A DNA stretch of 64,000 bases from Myrmaecium sp. VS I D KN 1 (GCA_019775845.1 JADQAV010000055.1:1-64000); one strand, 5' to 3'; counted from the first letter of the stretch, positions 33,183-45,812 are shown. The notes: generated by a model from the letters alone, not told the origin. Made by a program: numbers and translations.

Positions 33183-33867
33183 ATGGCGACAAAAATAGGT
33201 AAGTGCTATTCAAGCCTTATCTAGCACGTTCCCGTGGACAGCACCTGTTCAGCAGTTTAGTCTTCTCCTGTGGAAATTGACAGCAACCTACACATTTCTG
33301 ACGTTCAGTCACGAATCTTTTTTCTAATGTATTTCCAGACGACTTGGATCAGCCACCCCCACCCCCTGGAACCGTGCAGGTTTCACTCGAACATCAAAAC
33401 GAGAACACACCGTTAGCGTGCACAAGCAAACCGACATGTCAGCAAAGCTACAGGCAGCCGCAAGAAGGACTGTTGACGCCTGATGAGCAAGATCGTCCAC
33501 GGCGAAGTGCATCAGATGTACACGAACATGAGCTTGTTCTGCCACTTTCCGCACTCCGATCCCGCCCGGCTCATGTAGAGTGCCCTAATTGTCATCGAAA
33601 GGCGTTGACTTCCACAGAGTTCATCAATGGCGGAACAACTGAGTAGGCCGTGCACAAACTGCCGAGTCTGAAGGCCTTGGCTAACATGGTCGCGTTCACA
33701 GTGCTACTGCCATCGCGATCTGTGCTCTAACTTCCCTCTGCTTGTTATGCTGTCTCGGCTGCACGCCGTACTTTGTCAAGGCATCAAAGGACGTGGAGCA
33801 CAGGTGTACTCGCTGTGGTAACGTGTTGGCCAAATACCATCGGAGCGGCCGTACCGAAGTGTTCTAG
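33183..33867 (+). CDS. LITAF-domain zinc-ribbon membrane protein
   Basis: Small protein with a C-terminal LITAF domain, a zinc ribbon interrupted by a hydrophobic segment that inserts into the cytosolic face of endosomal or plasma membranes. Three exons: 33183-33198, 33339-33642 and 33702-33867; introns of 140 and 59 nt; 161 aa. The first Cys pair is in exon 2 (VECPNCHRKALTST); exon 3 supplies the hydrophobic, Cys-rich segment (ICALTSLCLLCCLGC) and the second half HRCTRCGNVLAKYH. The zinc-binding C-x-x-C pairs and the family's H-x-C-x-x-C ending are intact. The N-terminal half is Pro/Gln-rich with PPPPP after the start. The domain straddles an intron, so no single reading frame shows it. Confidence 0.87.
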
Positions 33868-34385
33868 GGAAGTGCGTAAGAGATATTAGGGCTCAAGAAA
33901 ATCCGCGGAGAAGGGATATGAATCGGATGGCACATCAGACGAGAATAGCAGCGCCGGAAGAGGATGTCATTGACAAGTTAACTTGTTTGGTGTAGAGGAC
34001 GATAACTTCGAAGTCAACTCGTGCCTATCTTTAACCTAATCGCTTCTGATTGCAGTCTTCCGCGTATTGCTGTCATCCTCAGAGCGATGAGGCTTCATGC
34101 ACTGAATAATCGGATCCGGCAGTCAAGAAAGGTTGAAGTCGGAGCTTGTGACCGCAGCGCTGCATGGACGCTTACGGGTAACGCCACAGTCTGCACGGCC
34201 CCACTAAATTTGTCTGCGGCTTCCCGAACCACCACCATCTCTCAACGCTCCTCAACCCCAAAGCGTCGCCTATTCACAATTTGCGATCCACAAGTGGTAT
34301 TCTGCCATCCGCAGACGGAGAGGAAACTGTCGCCTTTATCATAATCTATTGGTGCACCCTTTCTCTCGCGCCACTCTCCAACACA
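33868..34385. other. Intergenic, LITAF gene to poly(A) polymerase gene
   Basis: About 520 bp; 3' UTR of one gene and promoter of the next, same strand. An open frame continues upstream of the next start codon to 34281 but lacks resemblance to the family. Nothing else seen. Confidence 0.5.
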
Positions 34386-36526
34386 ATGGGAGACACATAT
34401 CGCCCCCGGTACGGCGAACGCGACGGTCGCAATGAACGCCAAACACGACCTCGACGATCTCGCTCGCGCAGCCCGCCTCCTCAGATGTATCGCTTCGGTG
34501 GCCAAAGTGATAGTTATCGACCTGAAGGGCGTCAAGATCAGTTCACGTTTCGGTCCAACGTGGATGCTCCGCGGTTCACCGCTATCAATGAACCTACCAC
34601 CTACAGCAATCGCCGTCGCGGGAAGCAGGGCCAGGACAGGTACAGGAATGGCTGGCAACCTCGCCCACGGCCACCCCCTACTCATGAACGCCCTATCCTC
34701 CACTCCATTAGAGAGTCGACACCCGAACAGTTAGCCGGGATGAACGACAAGGCACATTTTCTTGACCCAGAAGAGATCGAGGAGCTTGAGGTCGCGGAAG
34801 AGGACCGGAAAGAGGACGCAGAGCTATCGAATCCAGATGGCGCGCAGTCAGGGGATGACGCCGATCAGCCGAGCCAAAAAAGACGTCGCGGCGACATGGA
34901 TCAAATTGGCGGCAATGCTACACCCAAGTGGTCAAATCCTGATCCTTACACGGTGTTACCACCCCCGGACGAAACAAAGGCCAAGAGAACGGATGTAGTT
35001 CAACTCATTCGCAAGGCTAAGATCGCTGCGCAATCGAAGGCTCAAGCACCTGTAGACTCCGTAAAGGATAACGTGGACTTTATCTCCCTCAACTTCGATG
35101 ATGAAGTTGATGAGAGCCCTGAAAGATCGCCCTCGCCAGAGGCCAGCAGGAACTTCAGCCATCGGGATAATCTGCATCCAGACCGGTCACTGCCTCCACC
35201 GCCGCCTTCCACAGCATTACCGGCTCGCCCGCAGTTTTCGGCGCAGTCCAGTTCAACGATCAGCGGGACCTTGAATCAGCTCAGTGCGCCCTCCAGCGTC
35301 GATGTTTGGCCTCCACCTAGTATTGCAGCTGCTGTTGGGCCTGTTGCTGGAGGAAGAAGCGCCGTCAATTCCAGAAAACGCCGACTGAATGACAAAGACG
35401 GCGGTGTTGTAGAAGCGTGGCAGATGACGAGCACGAGATATGCTACTCCATGGTGTATTAGAGATCACTCTCTCACCGAAAACCCAGGTTTTTGGCTCCA
35501 CAAAGAGATCATCGACTTCTACGAGTTCGTCAGGCCGCGATCTTTCGAGGACAGGATACGATCCGCTTTGGTCGACCGGCTGGCTAATTTTCTGCGACAA
35601 CGCCACGACTATAGAAATGTTGAGGTATACGCCTTTGGATCGTTTGCTTCGGGTCTCTATTTGCCTACTGCAGACATGGATCTTGTTTTGGTTTCGGATA
35701 CGTATCGAATGAACGGCCATGCCATGGTCAGCAAGAAATCCGTCAGGAAGCTCGCCGACATTCTTGCCAGGACAGGGGTCGCTCAAAAGGACACAGTACA
35801 GCCTGTCGTTGGTGCAAAAGTGCCCATTGTTAAATATGTCGACAGCGTCACCGGTTTGAAAGTTGATATTTCGTTCGACAATCTCTCCGGCGTAATCGCC
35901 TTAAATACCTTCAAGGAGTGGAAAGCCAAGTACCCTGCAATGCCGATACTGGTTACACTCGTGAAACATTTCCTGCTGATGCGCGATCTCAACGAGGTGT
36001 TTTCAGGGGGATTGGGTGGCTTCTCAGTCATCTGTCTTGTTGTGCATTTCCTCGAGCAACTCCCTCCAGTAAAGTCCGGCAACCAAGTGCCGCATCTTAA
36101 CTATGGAGACCTTTTCATGCAATTTCTCGACTACTATGGGAACAAGTTTGATTTAAGTCGGGTGATGATCATCTTCAATCCGAGACCTGTTCTGGCACCT
36201 AAGGTAAGCGGATTGCTCGTCGACGATTTCACTCAGGTTGCATACTAACACTGGCGTAGCGCGATTACAACAAGCCTGACCGGCTCTGCATCATTGATCC
36301 CAACAACTCGGCCAACGACATATCGGGCGGGTCATCTAATGTTTCCTTAATCTTCCGAGCTTTCGCCAAGGCATTCGAGATGCTTCAGCAGCGGATGGCT
36401 TTCTTGAGCTCGACAGATGTTGCATCTCGTCGGAATAGCAGTATCCTTAGCGTGATCTTTGCGGGCAATTATTCCTCATTCGAGGCTCAACGTCAACAAC
36501 TCCTACGCCTGTCTCAGTATAGGTAA
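34386..36526 (+). CDS. TRF4: Non-canonical poly(A) polymerase, Trf4/Cid14 type
   Basis: Nuclear nucleotidyltransferase of the TRAMP complex, which adds short oligo(A) tails to aberrant RNAs for exosome decay. Two exons, 34386-36203 and 36260-36526, with a 56-nt intron (GTAAGC donor, ACTAAC branch, GTAG acceptor); 694 aa. The first ~370 residues are low-complexity and charged, starting with an Arg/Ser-rich segment. The catalytic domain shows HKEIIDFYEFVRPR, then GSFASGLYLPTADMDLVLV with the two metal Asp (D430, D432), and the third Asp in KVDISFD (D494). The PAP-associated domain follows (VKHFLLMRDLNEVFSGGLGG, DPNNSANDISGGSSNV). The stop lies within a donor-like AGGTAAGG, so a further 3' exon is possible. 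Confidence 0.9.
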
Positions 36527-37937
36527 GGTATACGAAGACAGGTATTCAATGCTAGCTTGTGGTAAGTTTGGAGGTGTCAGGTCCAACCATTAGGATTTTG
36601 GCGAGCATCGCCGCCAGCGAGGTCTGTGTCCAGCCCTTACGTCGGATTACGGACAAATGGCAGGATAAGCCCGCCTATCTCTACAAGCGTTGTCTCGGAG
36701 CAACTGGTAGTCGGAGCGACGGTGATTCATACCGATGCCGAAGCAGCCTCGCGGCTTGTCGCACGGAGCAATCTTGCTCCTGGTGTATTCCCTTGCTTCT
36801 CGATCGACCAGCCACTGTCGTCCTCACAGGGTTCAGGCCGCCATATACATCTCGGAAGATGTTTGGACGCCCTTGTACACCCGTATAACTCTGTATATTA
36901 GCTTCTGACCGTGCTTCTTCCGCTAGATACCCCTTGCTACTCTGTAGGTTCTGAGATCGATTAAAGCCGTCACGACCTTCGGAATCTTCCACATTCCCTT
37001 TTCTCGAGAGGGGCTTGCGAGATGCGCTTTCCAACTTGGCCGTTTCGGACTTGGTCGATCTTGCCTGGGGTCCCGAAATACCAACAGGGATTGAGTTTTC
37101 TTTCTCGGTTTCTCTGTCTTTCCACGTGTGAAATTTCTCTCTACGATCGAAGAACTTGTCCTTCTGGGATCGTACCGTATACTATGCTGATAGGCTCTGC
37201 TGGATAGACTCATGGGCCTCCAGAGTCACTCATTGGAGACTCCACTACTGATTGACTTCACAGTGTGCTTGGTCATGGAACCCCGTCGGGGTCTATGTCT
37301 TCACCGATACTTTATTTTGGTATTGACTTTCTCGGGCACCCAGATTTCAATGTGGCTCTGCTACCTTCACCGGTATCAAGCCTCCTTGCTTTGGTGTGCC
37401 GCCCTTTCTCGCCGATGTTTCCCGCTCTTCCTCCTCAAGCTTACCGCGCTTCGTCCTTTCCTTCCAGGAGGATCAAGAGCGGTACTTGCAGGGCAAAGTG
37501 GGACTTTGGGAGAGGAAGTGGTTTTTAGCTACCGGCAGGGTTGGAAATTGGAAACACGAGGCACGAGCTTAAGCACACAGTCATGCCTCTTTCACGTATT
37601 GGCTTGAAGTTGTGATTATTTCCATTGAGTACTACTTGTAGAGCAAGCTTTGATTGAACGAGCTGAATTTCAACACTTTGATGCCTTAGGCAGAGTATGC
37701 GGATCGACGTATGGGGCTTGTAGGTCAGGTCCCTGTCGCAGCTCTTCAACGCTATGACGTGGGGTCCTCCTTTGGCTGGATCGACCAACTTTCCCATTTC
37801 CTGGCACGCCGCCCTACTTGCGCAATTAATCTCTCAAATAATCCCTCTTTCGCCTGATTACCTTCTGCTCCTTCACATCCTATACTGGCAGCACACGACT
37901 CGGATTCGTCTGAAAGATCCCTAGAGATTCCCTCGCC
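36527..37937. other. Gene-free stretch upstream of TMEM16
   Basis: About 1.4 kb. Several 90-130 codon open frames exist on both strands, but none matches a family, has plausible splice partners or keeps a coding-like bias. Expected contents are the poly(A) polymerase 3' UTR and the TMEM16 promoter. Confidence 0.45.
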
Positions 37938-40434
37938 ATGGCGTCTCCCCCTAAGAGCTCCGGCTCGCAAACAAATATGGATGTGGATTATGTGATCTCC
38001 TACAGATTCGCGGATACAGGTATAGAGAGCTCAGCTCGTATGTCCCTCTGCGATCTTGCGTGCTTACTGGATATTCAGACAAAGAAACGGCCATTTCCCG
38101 CTTCGAGAGGCTCATCCAAGCCCTTGCCAACGTAGGGCTGGCTACGGAGGTTCGCAATGGTGACAAACACTCGCTGCTCATTTTCGTAAAGGTTGCCTCG
38201 AATGAGCACCTTTTTGGAGAGGTCTACCGCTCCAGGTCAGTCATGGCCTTGTATCGTGACCTTGATATTCTTAGCTTGCACGCATGCTTGCTTTATGGAA
38301 ACGCAAGCTGACCCCGCGCGCGCATGTAGGGTTAAGGACTGGATTTACGGAGTTCGATCTGCGGCGCCTCAGAAGGAAACCCAACAGTCGTTGCACGATG
38401 AGCCCCTATACGAGGCCGAGAGATTGAGAATCATCTATCAACTCATCACGAATGATGAATCCGAGGGGGGAGCTGGGATCACACCTAAAGAGGGCGAATG
38501 GAAGGAAGTGGAAAGCATCTTTGCCCTCCATGACCATACGTACAACAAAGAGTGGATCAGGAAGTGGTCCTCCCAGTGGTACCTCAATTCTGAAGACCTG
38601 GATGAGATTAGGAACAGGTTGGGCGAGAAAGTAAGACCCCTATTCCCCCCAGGATTTCAAGCCGTTGCTGATTGCTGCAGATTGCATTCTATTTTGCCTT
38701 CACCCAGTCCTACTTCACATTCTTAGCTTTCCCCGCCGCCTTTGGGGCTGCCTGCTGGCTTTTGCTTGGTCATTACTCGGCTGTCTACGCGGTTGCCAGC
38801 TGCCTTTGGTGCACTGTGTTTACTGAATACTGGAAGCATCAGGAAATTGACCTTGGTGTCAGATGGGGCGTCCGAGGCGTGTCAAAGATCGACAGGCGGA
38901 GGAAGAACTTCGAGCACGACAAAGTGGTTTCTGATCCCGTAACTGGGGAGCAAATCCGCATCTTTTCCGCCACCAAGCGGCTCCAGAGACAATTGCTTCA
39001 GATTCCTTTTGCTCTAGGCGTCGTCCTTGTCCTGGGTAGCCTGATCGCCACCTGCTTTGCCATTGAGGTATTCATCTCTGAAGTCTACAATGGCCCCCTG
39101 AAGTGGATTCTCGTAAGTTTCTCCCCTCACCTCACAGAACTCCACGACGGCTAAAGTGTTCAGGTCTTCCTCCCAACCGGAATCCTGACTACGACCATGC
39201 CGATCCTTACCGGAATTCTCACCAACTTCGCTACCCGGCTTACGGAATATGAGAACTACGAGACACACGGCGCCTACGAGACTGCCATGACCCAGAAGGT
39301 CTTTATCATCAACTTCGTCACCTCTTACTTGCCGATTTTCCTTACAGCATTCGTCTACGTTCCGTTTGGCAGCTGGGTTGTTCCCCGTCTGGATGTCTTC
39401 GGCCTTACGGTGCAGCCCTTCGCTGAAAATGAAAATCAATTGAAAGTGCCGTCCCAGAAAGCCTTTACAATCAACCCAGACAGGCTCAAGAAGCAGGTGA
39501 TCTATTTCACGGTCACAGCTCAGATTGTGAATATGCTTCTGGAGGTCGTTGTACCCTATCTCAAACGCCAAGGTTTTTCGAAGTACAAGCAAATGCAGAG
39601 TGAGAGGGCTGCTAAACGTGATGGTGTTGCTCAAGACATTGCGGCCAATGACCCTCCAGAGGAGAAAGCATTCCTGAGCAGAGTCCGCAACGAGGCGGAA
39701 CTAGACGTGTATGACGTTACCGCTGACCTGAGGGAGATGGTCGTTCAGGTAACGTTTGACCGGCTACGAATGCACACTGAACGTACTAACAGGAATAGTT
39801 TGGCTATCTCTCCCTTTTCAGTGTTGTCTGGCCATTGACAGCTGTTTCTTTCTTAGTCAACGATTGGTTTGAGCTCAGGGCCGACGCCGTCAAAATTTGT
39901 GTTGAGATGCAGCGTCCTGTCCCTATGCGTGCAGACACCATTGGCCCGTGGCTGGACAGTTTGAGCTTCCTTACATGGGTCGGCGCCGTCACGACCTCCG
40001 CTCTAGTCTATATGTTCAGCAACGATGGCCTTGGACCAGACGGCACACCAGCCACCATTAAGGGGTGGGCGCTTCTGCTCACTATCTTTTTCTCGGAACA
40101 CATCTTCCTGATCGTGCGTTGGGGAGTGAGGGTAGCTATATCCAAGTTGGACTCACCCGGTATTCGGAAGGAGCGTCGTGAGCGGTTTATGGTGCGCAAG
40201 AAGTACTTTGACGAGAGCTTGAGCGAACTCAGCAAGAAGCCGAAAATGACTGATATGGCTCCCGACGATATTAACCGCACTAGCCTTGAGGAAGAGGCTA
40301 GACGTTCTAGTCTTCACGATGCCAAGGTCGAAGACCGATTCTGGGGAAGGCAGAGATCCTGGCGGGAGACTGCTCAGATCGGCAGCGGCTTGATCGAGAA
40401 GGCTCTCGATGGCGAGTCGAAAAAGGTGCAGTAG
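37938..40434 (+). CDS. TMEM16/anoctamin family lipid scramblase
   Basis: Multi-pass membrane protein of the anoctamin family; Aspergillus and Nectria relatives are Ca2+-activated phospholipid scramblases, and yeast Ist2 tethers ER to plasma membrane. Six exons: 37938-38019, 38079-38235, 38330-38630, 38681-39112, 39164-39748 and 39799-40434; introns 50-94 nt; 730 aa, very close to the Aspergillus protein. A cytosolic N-terminal domain (DVDYVISYRFADTDKET, WIYGVRSAAP) is followed by about ten hydrophobic segments starting at IAFYFAFTQSYFTFLAFPAA. The motif EYWKHQEIDLGVRWGVRG is characteristic. Acidic residues on the later helices (LTEYENYETH, WFELRADAVKIC) fit the Ca2+ site. The charged C-terminal tail lacks the long Ist2 cortical-sorting extension, so scramblase is the better reading. 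Confidence 0.94.
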
Positions 40435-40902
40435 GGCGAAGTCTCTGAGTTTACGACGTGGTACTTGCCTTGCGCAGGATTCGGGTGTCGGTGCACAAGC
40501 CTCACAAAAGTATGCCGAAGAGAATCGTGAATGAAGCATGATGCTATTTTTACCTATTTGTACAGTATCCTCATCAAAATGCAATAGTGTCCAGGAAACG
40601 CCGAGATCCTGTTCTACACCTCTCATGACCCTTACGTAGTCGTACATAGCTCGGTAGTAGTCCATAACCACCTTTAACCGCCTGGCAGGTTCCTGCAATG
40701 TCGGCTTTGGCTTCCTCTTCCTTCAAATTATTGCCGTCATGGGCAATCGGCGCATCCAACCGGAACTTCGGGTTCCGATTCACCATCGCCCCTCAGTTGT
40801 AAAACTGGCAGAGCCCGCCGGAAAAGCAATACGATATCCGATCGATAGACATCTAGCGCTTGAGAGGTGGGAGGCTGAGGGCGATTGTAGACAGCGAGCG
40901 GC
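40435..40902. other. Convergent 3' regions, TMEM16 / TOM6
   Basis: About 470 bp between two convergent stop codons. No gene recognised. Confidence 0.5.
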
Positions 40903-41162
40903 TTAGGCGGGCAGGAGAATCTCGCTCCAGCTGCTGTGGAGGAAAGCGACGCCAGCCTGGAGAAGGAAGCACGGCAAGTTAGTATCCATTACCCTCCTGC
41001 GGGGATGGCCGCGGGGAGCGCGGTGGCACGTACGACGAAGAGACCAATGCTCTTGATCACGTTCCGGTTCTCTTGAGAAGTAACGGTCTCGTAGATGGAG
41101 CCGATGAGGCCGGGCTCTTGGAGACGACGGCCGCCGTGGGCGGGAATGCGTTTGGCAGGCAT
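40903..41162 (-). CDS. TOM6: Mitochondrial import receptor subunit Tom6 (60 aa)
   Basis: Small tail-anchored subunit that stabilises the TOM40 pore complex in the outer mitochondrial membrane. Two exons, 41162-41034 (43 codons) and 40956-40903, with a 77-nt intron (GTACGT donor, CTCCAG acceptor); 60 aa, the usual size for fungal Tom6. A basic, Gly-rich head (MPAKRIPAHGGRRLQEPG) is followed by a short amphipathic part and one hydrophobic helix, IGLFVVAGVAFLHSS, then WSEILLPA. The helix and ending closely resemble yeast Tom6 (AGVAF followed by a Leu-x-Pro end). Tom5 and Tom7 are less good fits. Missed by length filters because the intron splits it. Divergent from the 1337-aa gene. Confidence 0.82.
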
Positions 41163-41648
41163 TGTGTGACTGATGTATGTGGAGCGAGGAAAGGTGAAAT
41201 TGGGACTTTTCGCAGGTGGTCAGGTCGATACTGGGGGGAGCTTTGCCGGACGATGATGGAATGAGGTTGATCGAGAAATGTTCGGCCGTGGAGGGCTTGG
41301 CAGAATTTATGCCTGAGGCGTGTATGCCTCTACTACGTCCCTTTCGGCTCTTGCCAGTGCTCAATGCTGCTTCCTGTCCTGCTCAATCGTCCCTACCGCA
41401 AGCTCTGATAAGTTGTTCCTACTGAAGAGGCAGCAGCAGTGCACCTGCTTCTCGCGTGATGGCCATGTTTTCGTTGCCAGTTTCGTTCCATTGTCTGCTT
41501 CACTTCCCTTGTCATACAATCTCTACTTCCAAGCCGTCAACGTCTACAAGCCGCTCTGTGCTTATAGCTACACTTCGAGGTCGCTTGCCTGTACTGTCGG
41601 GATATATATACTTCAATTCACTTGATTGTCTCCTTTTCCCCGCCTGCG
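41163..41648. promoter_or_regulatory. Bidirectional promoter, TOM6 / 1337-aa protein
   Basis: 486 bp between divergent start codons, with a TATATATA element at 41600-41608 about 45 nt before the plus-strand ATG. Nothing else distinctive. Confidence 0.45.
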
Positions 41649-44600
41649 ATGTCTTCTTCACAATCTGACCAGTCGGTGCCGGCGGAGACGGCTCTGAAGT
41701 CTCTCCTTGAGAGCGAGCGGTCGCCTGCTGACAACAGCAAATCTCTGCCACGAGCCTTTGATGGGGCCGTTAGGAAGGTCCTCAGGAGCAAGGACAGTCT
41801 CCTGAACATGCTGAGTAGAGGCCAGGCTTCGGGCGACCAGCAGTATGAGACTGACATGATTATTCCACGGATCTGCTGACAGAACAACAGTGGTGACAAA
41901 ACTCCGATGAGGAAGAGCACAGATGTCTCGGGTATGTCTCCTGGTAGCCCGTCTGCAAACTCGCCAAGTCGGCCTCGTTGGTACGAGACTTCTATGCGTA
42001 AAAGCCGACGCCGCCGATCATCTATATCTGATGTTTTTGAGGGTCTGACAACTACTTGTCGTGATCCCGCCGAACCTCACCAGGATGACACGCAGCAAGC
42101 GAGGCCGTCTGATGAGGGCGTGAGCCCCCCAGCAAGGGGCGGTACGCTCACTCGGAGACATAGCAGAGCCCAAAGCAGAAGCAAAATCTCATCGATGTGG
42201 ATGAACAGTTTTGGAAAGTCATCTGCCCGGCATACGCAATATGCAATGGAGATTGACCCGGAACATGTTCGGAACGCAATCCCAAGACGTGATGTCCATT
42301 CGTCGGAGTTCAAGATTCCGCCTGTTTCTCTCAACGTTCCTTTTTCGGATTCAGATTTGTTGGCAGAGATTGATCCTCAGGTCCCCGGAACGACCGAAGG
42401 GGAAAGGCCCAATGAAGCTTGCCTTCCGTCAGTTGCTGTCCGTTGTACTTCCGACGACCATATAGATCACAGAATTCTCGAATCACGCACCTCCCTGCCT
42501 GCCAACGCTTGCACTCCGAAGGCGCACCGAGAAATGGAAAACGATTCTATTGCCCCGAAGAAGTCCACCGACTCCCTCCGGTTCTTTCCCTCAACTCTGT
42601 TTCCAGTCGCGAGAAAATCAGCTAGTAGCTCCATCATCGAATCTCCGACCCGGGATTGTTCAAAGTTGGAGGTTCACCACTCGTCACCGATTCCAGTTCC
42701 TGTATCGGATGAACATATCTCCTGCAAGAGAAATACCAGACAGCGAAATCTTAGCACCATTGCCTCAGGCGAGGACGAAAGGCCTACTCTGGCGTCTTCA
42801 GAAAGCACTAGTGACAGTCCTAATGCTGGACGGCAAGGTTTTGTTGTGGGAGGAGTATCCGAGGAAGAAAGCCATTTCCTTACCAGGACAATCATGCATC
42901 AGATCTTGAATTCGACGGATGCCCTGCAACCATCTACAAAGCTTAAAAGTGTTGCAGTAACGTCTACTGATGACTCTTTCGTGAAGGAAGCCATCCCTAC
43001 GCCAATGCCGGGCACTACATTTGCAATGGAGGAGACGGAGCAGCTAGCTCGAGCCAAGGAAGCAAGACAGCTCGACCCGTCCGCAACTGACTATTTCCAC
43101 TTTAAGGAGGTGTCAGATGACCCGTCACCGCAGTCTCAAGAGGAGATTGTGCACTTCGCATTGCAAAACAAGTCAAGTCCAGGAGAGCGGCCCGGAGAAG
43201 AGCTATCTCTCAATGTCCCTCCTGCGCGAACCATGGGCAAAGTACCTCACAAAGATGCCCTTCCGACCTATGACGACTGGGAGGACACAGACCTAGCGGA
43301 GCCAATTTCTCCCATGATGGTTTCCAGAATGCGGTCTTGTTCCACCGATAGCGATGCTTACGAGAGCATTCCGGGTCACCCGTACGCGATACGTGGCACT
43401 GAATCAAAGAATTTTAGGCCAGCGCACCTACATGGAAAGTACAGCAGTGCTGCGTCTACGTACTCAGACTCCCTGGGCTCGGAGGACGTAGAGCTGACGC
43501 GGAAATGCTCGGTGCGTGCTTCACAGGCCGGATCGTATGTGCCATCCCAAGATCAGGAGACGTCTAAGTACGGAGCATCAAGTCAAATTTCTTGTAGGCC
43601 TTTTTCCTCGGATGGACTTCCACAAAAGCATGACACGAGGAACACACATGACAAAGTTGTCGATATGACCAATCAAGAGCGCGATCAAGTGCTGCCTTCG
43701 AGAATCTCAGAAGAAGTGCCGGATTCAAACCCTTTGTGCATCCGCAAGCGCCTGATGAAGAAACCTTCTCAGAACTGCTTGGCCTACCGTTCCCCGAAGC
43801 TGGGACCCGGAGTGACTGACAACACTGAACGCAGGGACCGGAGCAGCCTTAACATACCCGAATATTCCCATCCGTCTTTCTCGGCCTTCTCTAGTCAGGC
43901 AGCCAGCAGAAACGTTGACTTGGCTGAAACGGAGTCTGTTTGTCGCGGTGGGAGAGACGTGGCTTCCAGCCAAATACATATCTCCGAGTCACGAAGGACC
44001 TCCGACAGCCTGGGTACGACTCAGATCTATCCGATAATAGAGCGGCCAGTCCGGGGTTCTGATACTTCACCAAACGTGACTGAAGAATACTTTACCTCAC
44101 GTACCTCGCCGACTTGTACACAAAGCCAGCACCCTCACACGGGGGGCATGTATGTGACCAAGACCACGGAAGCACAGTTGCATCCAGCTACTCCTGACCG
44201 CACTCGGCCACCCAAGCTCTCAAGACGATCGATAATGGATATTCTTCGGGAAGCCAAAGAGCGTGTTCTTATGCTTGAAGAACGCGTCATGTCTATTAGT
44301 CCACGGACTACGCTTCCGCGAACTGGGTTGGGGATGCTTGCTGGAGAAGAGGAAGACTCAACGGTTCTTAAGTATGCTTCGCCAAATAGCTCGGATGAAG
44401 GGTTAACATCTACTAATTCCACCAGCAACGGCGCGACGAAGCAACCGCTCGAGTCGGCTTCAATTACGATTCCTACTTTTGACACCGTGGCACTGTCTAT
44501 ATCTTCACCACATAACCCTCAGTCAAAACGAAACCTGAGCGAGAATTCCTCTAGACAATCTCACCATTCAAGTTCAAAGCAGCTTACCTCGCCCGAAGTG

Positions 44601-45812
44601 GTTATTAGCCTAGGAGAGGAAATTCTTGAAAAGGAGGACTCGCTCGACCAGTGGCGCAGCCTTGACGAAGCTTTGGATGATCTAGATGCGATGCAGGCTT
44701 CCAACGAGCCTCGAGCTGCTAGTAGGGGCGGAACGGAATCCCAGGCCCCCCTGACAGGACAAGAATCCAGCGAGCTCGGAAACCACGATAGCGACAGCGG
44801 CAGACCTTCTCCCCCGGCTTGCGGTTCTCTTGGAGTGGAACAGGCCGCACAGCCCCTGCATGCTACACATCCAGACGTCGAGTGGATGCTGGAGTACCCA
44901 GAGGAAGCCCTTGCAGAAATTCCGAAGAAGGAACCCGGGTGGGCATGGCACCACCTCGAGTTAGAGAACCTGCTGCTGGATAGATTTTCGGCGGTCAGCG
45001 TCGAACTTGCCCAGACCTTTAATGACCAGCTTCGTAATGACTGGGTTGGGTTCAGTCGCGAGGATCGGCGTACGATATACGACCAATTCCTGGATAACGA
45101 GCGTTATTGGCGCTCTAGACAGACAGCCGAGACGCCTGCTGATCACATCCAGCGCCACTTAACCATACTCAAGTTCCTTTGGGTCTTGCCATCATGGACG
45201 CCGGAGATATACGACTACTTCCCGTTCCTCCAGAAGAACGCCTTGCGGGACATTGAAAGCCGCAATGCTGTGCAAACCTACAAGCCCTCCTTTGCGGCGG
45301 TCGGACGAGAAAGCGAAGATCTTCAGGCATCGCCATTACCCATCTCCGCCGACAATTACCGTGAACTTACTCGCACCCCACGCACCGAGCCAGCGCAGAC
45401 GCCTTGGGATTCTGAGGCTGACGATCATCCGGGCAACATCGTCGACATTGATGGCTATGAATCTATTGGTGTTTGTGATGGGGGTCACTTACATGTCCCA
45501 TCAAGCCCAACTCACTCGGAGGAATTTGCTTTGATTATCCCCGATACTTTCGACGGCCACCTGAATCTGGCTGAATGGATGCGGAGCCAGCGATTCCAGT
45601 GGCCAATGGTTTTTGGCTCGGAAGCGGATGATGGCCAACATGCTGAGGAGTTAGCAGTGGACAAAAAGGTAAACGAGATTCATGCGCATGTATATGTTTT
45701 CCCGCCCCTCTCACCCATGAATCCCTACTGATTTGACCTGATTTTACGGTTGCTAACTTTGGTTCAGCAGGACCTCTCTACCGAATTGATCGATGACGCG
45801 TCGACATGGTGA
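41649..45812 (+). CDS. Large unrecognised protein (1337 aa)
   Basis: I do not recognise this family. Three exons: 41649-41842, 41891-45668 and 45771-45812. Intron 1 is only 48 nt (GTATGA..CTGAC..ACAG); intron 2 ends TTCAGCAG, a tandem NAGNAG acceptor allowing an extra Gln (1338 aa). About residues 1-1050 are Ser/Thr/Pro-rich with scattered Arg clusters (MRKSRRRRSSIS) and look unstructured. A short coiled-coil-like segment, SRRSIMDILREAKERVLMLE, lies near residue 845. The only dense, probably folded part is about residues 1060-1190: PGWAWHHLELENLLLDRF, then RNDWVGFSREDRRTIYDQFL and LKFLWVLPSWTPEIYDYFPF, rich in Trp and Tyr. The protein has no signal peptide or membrane segment. It resembles a regulatory or scaffold protein; that is inference only. 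Confidence 0.8.

Noticed and set aside
36559-37607. Open frames of 90-130 codons between the poly(A) polymerase and TMEM16 genes
   Set aside because: Overlap each other on both strands without coding bias or family resemblance.
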